Origin: JABDGV01 sp964577935
GTDB taxonomy: Bacteria > Chlamydiota > Chlamydiia > Chlamydiales > FEN-1388
DNA length: 64,000 nt
Reading direction: 5' to 3'
Assembly: GCA_964577935.1 (NCBI GenBank)
Contig: CAZOAJ010000001.1
Coordinates: forward strand, 144,556-208,555
A program made the position numbers and the translations under genes. Positions within the stretch are counted from its first letter, which is position 1, and the number at the start of each line of letters is the position of its first letter. The notes beneath the pieces were generated by a model, which was given only the letters and a program-made list of their open reading frames with translations, did no database searches and had not been told where the DNA came from. Positions 18,009 through 26,859 of this stretch are shown in pieces.

Positions 18009-18405
18009 AGAAGAACGCTACTTCGTTGATGCCATTTTCAATCGAATCAGATCCGTGGACAGCATTTGCTTCAATTCCCTCACCAAAGCGAGCTCGGATT
18101 GTTTCAGGAGCTGCTTTTTTAGGGTCAGTTGCTCCCATCACATCACGATTTTTCATAACTGCATTTTCGCCTTCAAGAGCCATAATAACAACTGGGCCCG
18201 AAGTCATAAAATCTACAAGTTCACGAAAGAATGAACGATCTTTATGGATCGCATAGAAGAGCTCAGCTTCGCGGACGCTTAAGTTTGCCATCTTCATTCC
18301 GATGACACGAAGGCCTGAGTGCTCAAGCATTTCGATGACAGCGCCGATTTTATTTTTCTTTGTTACATTAGGTTTGATAATGGATAGAGTTCTTTGTACG
18401 GGCAT
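17983..18405 (-). CDS. ndk: Nucleoside diphosphate kinase, cytosolic copy
   Basis: This 140-residue protein is a standard NDK without a leader (MPVQRTLSIIKPNVTK). It keeps the active-site Lys, Tyr (LFYAIHK), Arg residues (KNRDVMGATDP, IRARFG) and the phosphorylated His in NAVHGSDS. It balances the NTP pools using ATP. It is the first gene of a three-gene minus-strand operon ndk-pabA-ndk with overlapping ends. It shares most of its sequence pattern with the exported copy, suggesting duplication followed by gain of a signal peptide. Confidence 0.96.
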   Translation of the reverse strand: MPVQRTLSIIKPNVTKKNKIGAVIEMLEHSGLRVIGMKMANLSVREAELFYAIHKDRSFFRELVDFMTSGPVVIMALEGENAVMKNRDVMGATDPKKAAPETIRARFGEGIEANAVHGSDSIENGINEVAFFFAQSELCS

Positions 18406-18722
18406 GGCTATTTCCTCAAAAATTCTTAAAGGGTAATCAGTATAGAGCTGACTAACTCTTTTTGCAAACGCAAGGAATATGATATAAGCAATCGTTTTTC
18501 ATGAACATATTCGAGTTATGCGTTGGGCTTTTTTAAACTGTTTTGAGCGAAACGTGTAATCTTGATCGAATAAATGAATTCGTAAACTTGTGCTCTTAAG
18601 TGAATTGCTTCATGGGTGAAAGCTTTTAAAAAGTTTTTGGAGAAGTATGCTTCAAATATACTTATATTGCTTTTATAGTGAGTGCATCTCCTTGGAGAAT
18701 GATTAGGTAGTATCTAAATAAT
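18406..18722. other. Divergent promoter region between ndk and pheT
   Basis: This 317-base A+T-rich gap separates ndk (minus) from pheT (plus) and must hold both promoters. On the plus strand TTATAT, TATAGT and related A+T hexamers occur in 18650-18690, but no pair fits consensus well enough to fix a start. No gene or RNA is seen. Confidence 0.45.
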
Positions 18723-21131
18723 ATGCGTCTTCCTCTCTCTTGGCTTCGCCACTTTTTGCCTCAGCTTCCATCTGCAGAAGCAATTGCTCGACATCTTCAA
18801 GACGCGGGCATTGAAGTTGATTCATTTGAAAATATCGAGCCTCGTTTTTCTGGGATTATTGTTGGACGAGTAGATAAGGTTGAAAAGCACCCTAAAGCCG
18901 ATCGGCTTGTAATTGCGACGGTTTTTGATGGAAATGCATCTCATCAAGTCGTATGTGGAGCTTCAAATTGTCGTGAAGGCCTATTGGTCCCCTTTGCACC
19001 AGTTGGAAGCAGGATTGGAGGTTCAAATGACCCTAATTCGTTTGTCATAAAGCAGGCGCAGCTTCGAGGTGTCGATTCCTTTGGCATGCTAGCTGCAGCT
19101 GAAGAACTTGGGCTTGAGGAAAAAAGTTCTGGACTCATGGAGCTTGATGCAAGCTGCATTCCTGGCACAAATTTTGATGAGTATTTTACTGACACTGTTT
19201 TGGAGCTGTCATTAACACCTGATTTTGGTCATGCTTTAAGTGTTTTAGGCATAGCTAGGTTGCTATCTGCACGAACCGGTGACCAAATCCAAATGCCTGT
19301 ACCTTCATTTGAAGCTCTTCAACAGATTGCTTCGCTCAAAGATGAATGGAGCGTTGAAATTGAGAATTTCGATTTTTGTTCAAGGTATAGTGCGTTGGTG
19401 CTTTCTGGGGTCCGAGGTGCGCATACTCCTCTTTGGATGAGGCTTTTACTTGAACGAGCAGGATATCGTCTGATTAGTCCTTTAGTTGATTGTTCAAATT
19501 TTGTGATGATGGCGATAGGTCAGCCACTTCATTGTTTTGATCAAAAAGCATTCCCTTCAAAAAAAATTAGAGTTGGTCTTTTAGGCGCTCAAGCAACTGC
19601 AGAGCTTTTGGATGGTAAGGTTGCAGAGCTTCCCATAGGCACAGGAGTGATTTTTGGCTCCTTTGGTCCTGAGGCCGTCGCTGGGGTTATGGGTATGAAA
19701 TCGAGTTCTGTAAGCGCCGATACAGAACAATGCATAGTAGAATCTGCGTATTTTTCACCTCAGGTTGTTCGACGATCTAAGATGCGTGTGGGCGTCTCAA
19801 GCGAGTCTTCAAGGCGTTTTGAACGAGGGTGTGATCCTGAGTCGACGGTCTTAGCTCTTGCCTATTTTCTCCATCTTGTTCAACAAATGAATGTTAAGGT
19901 CTCGATTGATGCGCTCATTGACCAACAGGGGAAAATTCCAGTTTATAAAGAAATCGGGTGCAGGCTTAGCCGTGTTAAAGCGATTTTGGGCTATCCTGTA
20001 TCAGAACAAGAGCTTGATTTTGTCTTTACAAGGCATGGATTTCCTTGTAAGTGGATATCTCTCGATGAATGTGTAGTAACCATTCCTCCAAGAAGGCATG
20101 ACCTAAATCAAGAAATAGATCTTATTGAAGAGATATGGAAGCTTCTTCCTCCACGTTCGCATGAGCAGGCTTCTATGATACGCCCTGATATGCACCCTGA
20201 CCATCCATTGTATGTCATGGAGACCAAGGTTCGCAAAGCATGTATCCAAGCAGGCCTTCAAGAGTGGATAAATTGCAGTTTGATTAGTCCTCAAAAAGCA
20301 AAGACAATTGTAGATAGCGGAATAATAGGCTCTGAAATGCTTGTGAGTGTTTCAAACCCTATGTCGGTTGAGCAGTCTGTTCTTAGGCCAATGCTTTTGC
20401 CTGGGATCTTAGAATCTTATGCACGTAATCAAAATGTTCGTGAACTTACGTGTCATGCTTTTGAAGTTGGCAATATTCATATGCGAACCGGGACTTCTTT
20501 AACGGAGCGATCATCGGTCGGGATTCTTCTTTCTGGAAGTAGTGAGCAGCACCATTTTGATGAAGAAATTCGTGAGGTAGACTTTCTAGATCTAAAAGGG
20601 GTTATTGATGAAGTTTGTTCATTGGTGCGTATATCGCCTACGTATGAGCCATCAGAACTTTCTCTTTTACATCCAGGCCGCCAAGCAGCGATATATATTC
20701 ACGGTGCTCGTACAGGGATTTTAGGGGAGATTCACCCACTAGTCTTAAAGAAATATGATATCAAACATCGTGTTTACTACGCGGAACTTGATATTCAAGA
20801 CCTTATGCAATATGCAATGAAGCAATCCATCTATCAGCCGGTTCATGAGTTCCCAGGTATAGAACGTGACTGGACAATTACTGTTTCTGAAAAACTCTCA
20901 TATGCGCGTTTTGAACAATTGATTCGTCAAGAAGAGCCTGAGAATTTAGAATCATTCAGACTTCAGTCGATTTTCAGAAGTGAACGAATAGGTAGTGGTA
21001 TGAAAAATATGACTGTTCGTTTTTATTTCAGAAGTCTAGAGCGTACTTTGGAACAACAAGAAGTAGAAGATAGTTTTAATAGTCTTATTCAATCTGTTTC
21101 GGCTCATCTATCTCAGGAGCACATGTTATGA
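18723..21131 (+). CDS. pheT: Phenylalanyl-tRNA synthetase beta subunit
   Basis: The 802-residue subunit pairs with PheS to charge tRNA-Phe. The N-terminal strand MRLPLSWLRHFLP is typical, followed by the tRNA-binding OB domain (FSGIIVGRVDKVEKHPKADRL, HQVVCGASNC). The B3/4 editing domain has RYSALVLSGV and LVDCSNFVMMAIGQPLHCFD. The B5 domain has PPRRHDLNQEIDLIEEIWKL, and the C-terminal ferredoxin-fold anticodon-binding domain has FPGIERDWTITV and NMTVRFYFRS. Length is normal. PheS is not in the window. The next gene overlaps its stop by 4 bases, so they are co-expressed. Confidence 0.96.
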   Translation: MRLPLSWLRHFLPQLPSAEAIARHLQDAGIEVDSFENIEPRFSGIIVGRVDKVEKHPKADRLVIATVFDGNASHQVVCGASNCREGLLVPFAPVGSRIGGSNDPNSFVIKQAQLRGVDSFGMLAAAEELGLEEKSSGLMELDASCIPGTNFDEYFTDTVLELSLTPDFGHALSVLGIARLLSARTGDQIQMPVPSFEALQQIASLKDEWSVEIENFDFCSRYSALVLSGVRGAHTPLWMRLLLERAGYRLISPLVDCSNFVMMAIGQPLHCFDQKAFPSKKIRVGLLGAQATAELLDGKVAELPIGTGVIFGSFGPEAVAGVMGMKSSSVSADTEQCIVESAYFSPQVVRRSKMRVGVSSESSRRFERGCDPESTVLALAYFLHLVQQMNVKVSIDALIDQQGKIPVYKEIGCRLSRVKAILGYPVSEQELDFVFTRHGFPCKWISLDECVVTIPPRRHDLNQEIDLIEEIWKLLPPRSHEQASMIRPDMHPDHPLYVMETKVRKACIQAGLQEWINCSLISPQKAKTIVDSGIIGSEMLVSVSNPMSVEQSVLRPMLLPGILESYARNQNVRELTCHAFEVGNIHMRTGTSLTERSSVGILLSGSSEQHHFDEEIREVDFLDLKGVIDEVCSLVRISPTYEPSELSLLHPGRQAAIYIHGARTGILGEIHPLVLKKYDIKHRVYYAELDIQDLMQYAMKQSIYQPVHEFPGIERDWTITVSEKLSYARFEQLIRQEEPENLESFRLQSIFRSERIGSGMKNMTVRFYFRSLERTLEQQEVEDSFNSLIQSVSAHLSQEHML

Positions 21132-22105
21132 AGCGTTTCACACTCAGTTTAGTAACTCTTATTGTATTCGTTGGTTGTGCAAAGCAAGCTACAGATCGCG
21201 TTGTAGCTCGTAAATACTATAGTTCTTATGGTCCTGAAATTTCCCAGGTCGATTTTGAAACTCAGGGGAAAACAGGAGAGGTCGTAGAGGTTTCCACAAA
21301 CGGTATTGAGGTACGTCGATCTTTTATAGATGGAGGTCTTCATGGGACTTCATCATGGTCGTTTCCATATACACAGGTAATAGAGCGATTTGAAGAGTAT
21401 GATAATGGATTTTTGATTGCTAAAGGCTTTCATTATGAAAACGGAACTCCTCGTTATGAAGAGCAATATGGACCTAACGAGATAAAAATCGTTCGAGGGT
21501 GGTATGACGATGGAGCACCTCGGTTGTCAGAAGAGTATAGAAATACATGTCTTCTCCGTGGGCAATACACGAATAAGAATGGAGATGTCGAGGCATCGGT
21601 TACAGATTCAAAAGGAACTCGAATTGAGCGCCTACGTGATGGTACTCTATCATCGCGTGAGCAGATTGTGGGTGGCTTTGCAATATACCGAGAAGACTTT
21701 TATTCCAATGGGATGTTGAAAGTTGCATCAGAGATGAAGAATGGTCAAAAAAATGGTGTAGCAAAAGTATATCTATCCTCAGGGCAGCCTCTTCGAGAAG
21801 AAAAATGGTCTAAAGGTGTTTTAAATGGCGATCAAATTTTCTATGAAAATGGCATAAAAGTTGCTCTCGTTCCTTATTCGCAGGGATACAAGCAAGGTGT
21901 TGAGAAGCGATTTAGACCAGGAACAGATGTTGTGGTACAAGAAATCACTTGGTATCAAGATGTCCGCCATGGTCCTACAACAACACGAATTGACTCTGAA
22001 GAAATCACTGATTGGTATTGGAGAGATTCAAAGGTAAGTAAGGACCAGTTTCAAGGTCGCCGTGAAAATCAGAAAAATTCCCGTGCATCTATTCGTGCTG
22101 GGTAA
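21128..22105 (+). CDS. Lipoprotein with MORN-like repeats
   Basis: The 325-residue protein starts with a lipoprotein signal (MKRFTLSLVTLIVFVGC, lipobox FVGC, Cys17). The mature part has about six MORN-like units such as GFHYENGTPRYEEQY, GWYDDGAPRLSEEY, DFYSNGMLKVASEMKNGQKNG and VYLSSGQPLREEKWSKGVLNG. Such repeats form extended beta sheets and often mediate surface or membrane contacts. It overlaps pheT by 4 bases and is followed by a strong terminator, so it closes the pheT operon. As I recall, a lipoprotein gene also follows pheT in Chlamydia. Function is unknown. Confidence 0.82.
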   Translation: MKRFTLSLVTLIVFVGCAKQATDRVVARKYYSSYGPEISQVDFETQGKTGEVVEVSTNGIEVRRSFIDGGLHGTSSWSFPYTQVIERFEEYDNGFLIAKGFHYENGTPRYEEQYGPNEIKIVRGWYDDGAPRLSEEYRNTCLLRGQYTNKNGDVEASVTDSKGTRIERLRDGTLSSREQIVGGFAIYREDFYSNGMLKVASEMKNGQKNGVAKVYLSSGQPLREEKWSKGVLNGDQIFYENGIKVALVPYSQGYKQGVEKRFRPGTDVVVQEITWYQDVRHGPTTTRIDSEEITDWYWRDSKVSKDQFQGRRENQKNSRASIRAG

Positions 22106-22137
22106 TCGATTAGCCAAGCTTAGTCCCTAGTTATCCA

Positions 22138-22169
22138 AAGCCGCGGGTATATAGCCGCGGCTTTTCTTT
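22138..22169 (+). terminator. Rho-independent terminator of the pheT operon
   Basis: A 9-bp GC-rich perfect stem (aagccgcgg / ccgcggctt, 8-base loop) is followed by TTTTCTTT, 33 bases after the MORN-like lipoprotein stop codon. Confidence 0.9.
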
Positions 22170-22284
22170 AAATAACTCACTTATAATACAGTCTCCTCTC
22201 AAGCAGATCGATTTCTGTTTTTTTTGCGATTGGATTTTAATTTGCAGTTCCTATATGTGAAATTCAAATAAATAAGGTGGTTTT

Positions 22285-22548
22285 ATGCAGCAAGATAAAT
22301 GTTGTAGAAAGCAGCTCGTTTCATTTGTCTTTGGATCGGCTGTGATGTGGGTAATTTGGTTATTAACCACAACAGATTTTAGAGGGATTCCTTGGCCTGT
22401 ATACCCAATGGTATTTTGGGCTCTTGCGATTTTTGGAGGATGGCTTCGTAAAAAATACTGTCCATGTTCGAAAGAAAAGCTCGAAGATTCCTCTTCATGC
22501 GATCAATCTTCTTGTGGTTGTTCTGATAAGGATAAAGCTGGCAAATAA
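22285..22548 (+). CDS. Small two-helix membrane protein with cysteine-rich tail
   Basis: The 87-residue protein has two predicted membrane helices, about residues 12-28 (FVFGSAVMWVIWLL) and 38-53 (PVYPMVFWALAIFGGW), and a hydrophilic tail with a CPC motif and clustered cysteines (SSSCDQSSCGCSDKD). The helix pair resembles short 2TM-type domains. The cysteines could bind metal or form disulfides, but nothing shows which. AAGGTGG upstream of ATG at 22285 supports the start. It is monocistronic, bounded by terminators on both sides. Confidence 0.7.
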   Translation: MQQDKCCRKQLVSFVFGSAVMWVIWLLTTTDFRGIPWPVYPMVFWALAIFGGWLRKKYCPCSKEKLEDSSSCDQSSCGCSDKDKAGK

Positions 22549-22560
22549 ATATCAGATAAA

Positions 22561-22599
22561 ATGGACCCAGGCAAGCAGTCTATGCAATTCTGGGTCCAT
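22561..22599. terminator. Convergent-gene hairpin
   Basis: A 10-bp perfect stem (atggacccag / ctgggtccat) with a 19-base loop lies between the convergent ends of the two-helix protein gene and the SH3 protein gene. Flanking A/T runs are modest on both sides, so it may act in both directions. Confidence 0.6.
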
Positions 22600-22623
22600 A
22601 ATTCCTTGAGGAAACAACTCGAC

Positions 22624-23922
22624 TTACTGCGATTGCTTTTCTACAATCTGTAGAGCAAAGTAGGCAGGAAATGCAAAGTTGTGATTTGGTCGAGTAGTTG
22701 CCTTAATTTCAATAGTCTTGGAAACAAAAGGTCTAAGGTCTACGGTTGTGCTATAGATGAAGGCAATTGGTACTTGGGTGACGCTGTCTACAAGTAAGAA
22801 GTCGCCAGGTCTATTCTTAACAAGTCTATCATAACGAGTAAGAATTCCTTTTAACGTTTTAGCTCTTTGAAGCTCCCCATGATAGAAATCAATTTCATCT
22901 TTTGCAGCTTGAGTTGATATTGCCTCTTGAACAAGGTCATTTTCTTGTTGAATGAGCGGTGTGCTTGTAGCTTGATCTGCTGCAAAGCTGCCTTTGTCAA
23001 TCGCATCATTTGATTTTTCAGCACTCTGCTGTTCTTGTTTTGCAGGTGTAATCACTACCGGGTGGAGTGCGTCAGGTGAATGCGGCAAGTCTAAGGGTCT
23101 GCCTTCTTGGCTCAAAGAGAGCTGTAGGTATTCTTCCTGCAAATCTTTTAACATGTGATCTGCACGTTCTTTTTCTTTTGGAAATTGAATGCTTTGAGAT
23201 GATATAGCACGGATCTTTGAGGCAATAGGAGCTAGATTTATTTGATTAAACGGTTTTTTAAGCTCTGTTTTGATGTTGATTTCTAGGTCATCAAGCTGTG
23301 TTTGAAGTTGCTTACGAGTCATTTCTACTTGCTTGAAGTAGTTTTTATCTCCGGCCTTTTCTATATAGTCTTTTGCAATATAAAAGCGAACAGACTCCGG
23401 AATATCAATTTCAAGCCATTTGCTATTTCGTTCACAAATCTTACCAGAAATTTTGTCTCCGGCATTGAGCTGAGAAACAATATGAGATTGTAAGTCAGGT
23501 TCTAAACGAACATTGACATTTTGCCCTTCAACTACACCATCAAGAACATAGGTTCTAAACACATAGGCTTTTGTGCCTGCTGGAGGGAGAACGGCATAAT
23601 ATTCATCAACGCTGCCAGTAACAATGAAGAGCTGTCCTGCATCTATTTCTTGTAATATAGGGCCCTCTAAACTTGGTTGAAAACGCATTCGAACGCGATT
23701 GCCTATGATGCGTCCAGTGAACGGCTCAATAGCTTCTGAGGGAGATTCGATTTTTTTCTTTTGGGTTGTTCCATTTTGGCTATTTTCACCTATTTCACCC
23801 TGGAGCGGCGATAGAGCAGCAAAGGCAGAAGCGAGAGTGAGCAATGTCAGCTTGGAACAACGGGGTGAAAAAGCTGAGCTATGATGAGTAAAAAGAAATC
23901 TGTTTGAATGATCGTCTAGCAT
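22624..23922 (-). CDS. Exported protein with two bacterial SH3 domains
   Basis: The 432-residue protein has an N-terminal export segment after a polar stretch (LTLLTLASAFAALSPLQGE, about residues 25-43). Two SH3b domains follow, roughly residues 68-125 (RIIGNRVRMRFQPSLEGPI) and 128-190 (VVEGQNVNVRLEPDLQSHI...LNAGDKISG). A coiled or linker region with acidic and Gln-rich sequence comes next, and a C-terminal beta-rich part. SH3b domains often bind peptidoglycan stem peptides or cell-wall proteins, so an envelope role is likely. It lies beside the SWIM-motif gene and phoH, an arrangement I recall from other chlamydiae. No catalytic domain is seen. Confidence 0.8.
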   Translation of the reverse strand: MLDDHSNRFLFTHHSSAFSPRCSKLTLLTLASAFAALSPLQGEIGENSQNGTTQKKKIESPSEAIEPFTGRIIGNRVRMRFQPSLEGPILQEIDAGQLFIVTGSVDEYYAVLPPAGTKAYVFRTYVLDGVVEGQNVNVRLEPDLQSHIVSQLNAGDKISGKICERNSKWLEIDIPESVRFYIAKDYIEKAGDKNYFKQVEMTRKQLQTQLDDLEINIKTELKKPFNQINLAPIASKIRAISSQSIQFPKEKERADHMLKDLQEEYLQLSLSQEGRPLDLPHSPDALHPVVITPAKQEQQSAEKSNDAIDKGSFAADQATSTPLIQQENDLVQEAISTQAAKDEIDFYHGELQRAKTLKGILTRYDRLVKNRPGDFLLVDSVTQVPIAFIYSTTVDLRPFVSKTIEIKATTRPNHNFAFPAYFALQIVEKQSQ

Positions 23923-23969
23923 GGAATTAGATTGACTCCTCGTTTTGCCAGCATACTACAATATCTACT

Positions 23970-24737
23970 TTAGCTTCGCAATACAGCAACAATATGTTCG
24001 CAATGCGGCCTTCCACAGGTGCATCCCATAGGCTCTCCAAGGAATACTCTGTATTCCTCGTTTGTATCGAGTTTATTTACCACCGAATAGAGTTTGTCGC
24101 CAATTGATGTTACTTGCCATTCTGAGAATTCAAGCTCTTTATCATCAACTGCATCCTCTTCATGAGGTGAAGTTTCGAAAGTTTTCGATGATTCATTTCT
24201 GATGATTCGCTGGATTTGACAGTAGAGGCAATTACATCCTTCAATAGGAGGATTCATTGCTTCTAGGTCTTCTTTCGGAATAATGTTTGAAAGAACTTTC
24301 ATTCTTTCAGCCATATCTTGGGGAAGTGGGGGAAGCTCTGCGTGGGCAGGATTATGCTCAAGAATCGCCCCTAGTTCTCCAATTGCTGAACCGCCCAGTT
24401 TCATGGTCATTGATACAACTTCTTTCAGTCCTTTTTGAAGAACTTCAAATGTATGATCTTGATTTGTCTGTTCTGTTGGGGAGGGCGCTTCATTCGATTT
24501 TTTTTGAGGAGTTTGTTTTTCTGAAGCTTCTTGGTTCTCTAAAGAAGAGATATATTTTGAATGCTGCTTGAAAATATTATCTACAGTCTTGAGGTCAAGG
24601 TCTTTAAAAAATACTTCCTGGCCGGAATTCAGACAGATTTTAAGCTCATCATTGTCGAAAGATATAGCTGTCACATCGCTCCAGTTTGCGCTGAAACGGA
24701 GTGGTATTGAAAAGTGTTTGGGTATTTTTGATTCCAT
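23970..24737 (-). CDS. Conserved protein with SWIM-type zinc motif
   Basis: The 255-residue cytosolic protein ends with CTCGRPHCEH, which fits the SWIM zinc motif CxCx(n)CxH. A second Cys cluster, GCNCLYCQIQR, lies near residue 180, so two metal sites are possible. The N-terminal part (FSANWSDVTAISFDNDELKICLNSGQEVFF) looks like a small beta domain. The middle is Gln/Glu-rich linker. ATG at 24737 is preferred over the in-frame TTG 12 bases upstream because AGGAG sits too close to the TTG. SWIM motifs usually support DNA or protein binding. It is divergent from phoH. Confidence 0.75.
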   Translation of the reverse strand: MESKIPKHFSIPLRFSANWSDVTAISFDNDELKICLNSGQEVFFKDLDLKTVDNIFKQHSKYISSLENQEASEKQTPQKKSNEAPSPTEQTNQDHTFEVLQKGLKEVVSMTMKLGGSAIGELGAILEHNPAHAELPPLPQDMAERMKVLSNIIPKEDLEAMNPPIEGCNCLYCQIQRIIRNESSKTFETSPHEEDAVDDKELEFSEWQVTSIGDKLYSVVNKLDTNEEYRVFLGEPMGCTCGRPHCEHIVAVLRS

Positions 24738-24822
24738 TAAATTCTTCAATCTCCTACTCGCGATTTACACCATAATATGGCACTCTGCCAAACAGAGTCC
24801 ACAAAGAAGAATTCAAATTATT

Positions 24823-26136
24823 ATGGCTAAGCAGAAAACCAAAGAAAAAATTTTCGTTCTTGATACGAACGTTCTCGTGCATGATCCTGAATCATTCATG
24901 AAGTTTCCGCGTCATGAGGTTGTGATTCCTGTTACGGTTCTCGAGGAGCTAGACAAGCTTAAAAGAGTTCCCGGTGAATTAGGAAAGAATGCTCGAATGG
25001 CTATCCGGTTACTTGATGGCCTGAGGTTGAAGTCTACAGGAGATCTTCATGAGGGCGTAGTTCTTGAGAATGAAGCAAAAGTTAAGATCTCCATGGAGAT
25101 TTTAAGAGATGATGGAATACACCTGTCTTTGAGCATTAATGACAATAAAATCATTTTAGCGGCATTGGCTCAGGCGGCTTATGGCAATCATGTTGTCTTT
25201 GTTTCAAAAGACTTTGCCGCACGCGTCAAAGCAGAGGCTTTGGGTCTCGAAGCTCAAGACTATGAAAATTTAAAATTTTCCTACGACAGTATTGCTCATG
25301 GAATTCGAACTGTAGAGTTGGATAAGCTCGCAATCGATCATTTCTTGAAGGATGGTAGCCTCCCTTATGAAACCGAAGCGCGTTCAAGTGAATATTTTCA
25401 TTTAATTGCTTCAGCAGATCAATCAAGTGCACTTGCTCGATATGATGCCAAGTCAAAAAGATTGATTCGACTCACGAGTGCGCCTTCATTATGGGGGATA
25501 AAGCCAAGAAATATTGAGCAAAAATGCGCTCTGGATGCTCTTTTGCGTGATGATGTCAAACTTGTTACTCTTTTAGGGCCTGCGGGGACTGGGAAGACAT
25601 TATTGGCACTGGCATCAGCGATGAGAAAAGTGTTTGATGAGGGAACCTATAATAAAATTTTAGTATCACGCCCCATTGTTCCACTGGGACGCGATATCGG
25701 GTATTTGCCAGGAACGAAGGAAGAGAAGTTATCAAGCTGGATGCAGCCAATTTTTGATAATTTGGAGCTTCTTTGTGGATCTCAGGGAGACCAGTCAACT
25801 GATACTCTCAAATGGGTTCTCGAAAATAATAAGATTGAAATGGAGGCCGTAACCTATATTCGAGGAAGGTCGCTGCCAAAAATGTTCATCATTATTGATG
25901 AGGCTCAAAACCTGACTCCTCACGAGGTAAAAACGATTATTTCACGCGCTGGAGAAGGGACGAAAGTTGTTTTAGCTGGAGACCCTACTCAGATAGATAA
26001 TCCTTATCTTGATAAGGACTCAAATGGGTTGATTTATACAGTCGGTAAATTCTTAGATCAAAGTATATACGGCTGTGTTTTCTTGGAAAAGACTGAGAGA
26101 TCAGAGCTTGCAGCGCTTGCAGCTGACTTGTTATAG
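24823..26136 (+). CDS. phoH: PhoH-family ATPase with PIN domain
   Basis: The 437-residue PhoH2-type protein has an N-terminal PIN ribonuclease domain (IFVLDTNVLVHDPESF with the first catalytic Asp, then VTVLEELDKLK and VVFVSKDFAARVKAEALG) and a C-terminal PhoH helicase-like ATPase (Walker A LLGPAGTGKT, Walker B FIIIDEAQNLTP, then VVLAGDPTQIDNPYL). PIN-PhoH proteins unwind and cleave RNA. An in-frame upstream Met at 24568 would make it run antisense through the SWIM gene; ATG at 24823 begins exactly at the family start (MAKQKTKEKIFVLD), so the shorter form is preferred. A clean terminator follows. Confidence 0.93.
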   Translation: MAKQKTKEKIFVLDTNVLVHDPESFMKFPRHEVVIPVTVLEELDKLKRVPGELGKNARMAIRLLDGLRLKSTGDLHEGVVLENEAKVKISMEILRDDGIHLSLSINDNKIILAALAQAAYGNHVVFVSKDFAARVKAEALGLEAQDYENLKFSYDSIAHGIRTVELDKLAIDHFLKDGSLPYETEARSSEYFHLIASADQSSALARYDAKSKRLIRLTSAPSLWGIKPRNIEQKCALDALLRDDVKLVTLLGPAGTGKTLLALASAMRKVFDEGTYNKILVSRPIVPLGRDIGYLPGTKEEKLSSWMQPIFDNLELLCGSQGDQSTDTLKWVLENNKIEMEAVTYIRGRSLPKMFIIIDEAQNLTPHEVKTIISRAGEGTKVVLAGDPTQIDNPYLDKDSNGLIYTVGKFLDQSIYGCVFLEKTERSELAALAADLL

Positions 26137-26165
26137 AAATAGCTCTCTTTCTTTCCTCATTTTCA

Positions 26166-26208
26166 GGGTGTGATTGTTTAATCACACCCTTTCTATTTGT
26201 TTTTTTTC
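26166..26208 (+). terminator. Rho-independent terminator after phoH
   Basis: A 10-bp perfect stem (gggtgtgatt / aatcacaccc, loop gttt) is followed by TTTCTATTTG and an eight-base T-run, 30 bases past the phoH stop codon. Confidence 0.93.
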
Positions 26209-26280
26209 AACATTGTATCAAATAATTTTAATTCCAGAGTATGTGTTGATTTTTGGGATATATTTGCCAAAGAGGACACT

Positions 26281-26745
26281 ATGAAAGTGAACGTGGGTTT
26301 GGGTAAGGATGCTATTGAGTCTATTGTGAATGAACTTTCGGGGGCGACTGCTGATCTCGTTGTTCTTTCAATCAAAACGCTTCGTTGCCACTGGAATATG
26401 GAAGATGCTCGGTTTTATTTTTTACATGAGCTTCTTGATGAGCAATATCATCAGTTAATACAGGATATCGACCTTGTTGCTGAGCGAATACGTCAACTTG
26501 GACATCATGTGCGTGCAACTCTTCGAGACTTTCTTGAGGAATCAAGGCTTAAGGAAATGGATACAGATTCTAGTGCGCAAGATATGTTAAGCGGTCTATC
26601 CGAGGCTTATGAGGAGCTTATTCGTATTTTTCGAAAAGATATTGATCTCTTTGAAAAATTAGGTGACCCAGGAAGTGCAGATTTATTTACTCAGCTTCTC
26701 AGGCAGTATGAGAAAGCTGCTTGGATACTGCGAAGTCATCTTTAA
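26281..26745 (+). CDS. Dps/ferritin-like protein
   Basis: The 154-residue protein has a four-helix ferritin-like pattern with Dps features: LSIKTLRCHWNMEDARFYFLHELLDEQYHQL contains the His of HWN and the downstream acidic and His residues of the ferroxidase site. LVAERIRQLGHHV and a C-terminal helix ending LRSHL follow. Dps proteins oxidise and store iron and protect DNA. ATG at 26281 is chosen because AAAGAGG lies 4-10 bases upstream; an in-frame earlier start would run into the phoH terminator. It is monocistronic. Confidence 0.88.
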   Translation: MKVNVGLGKDAIESIVNELSGATADLVVLSIKTLRCHWNMEDARFYFLHELLDEQYHQLIQDIDLVAERIRQLGHHVRATLRDFLEESRLKEMDTDSSAQDMLSGLSEAYEELIRIFRKDIDLFEKLGDPGSADLFTQLLRQYEKAAWILRSHL

Positions 26746-26761
26746 ATAAGAAGCCTTTAAT

Positions 26762-26800
26762 AAAAAAAGCGCTACTCTCTTTCCTAGAGAGTAGCGCTTT
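26762..26800. terminator. Bidirectional terminator between dps-like gene and helicase
   Basis: A 15-bp perfect stem (aaagcgctactctct / agagagtagcgcttt, loop ttcct) sits between convergent genes. On the minus strand it is followed by a seven-base T-run, so it is strong for the helicase mRNA and weaker for the Dps-like mRNA. Confidence 0.9.
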
Positions 26801-26859
26801 AAGACTTAAAGCTTTAGCACCTCTAAAAAGAGATGCTAGAAGTCAGAGGTTTTAGAGAG

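Noticed and set aside
24568..24822. Upstream extension of phoH by 85 codons
   Set aside because: It would run antisense through the SWIM gene and precede the conserved PIN start; ATG at 24823 fits the family.
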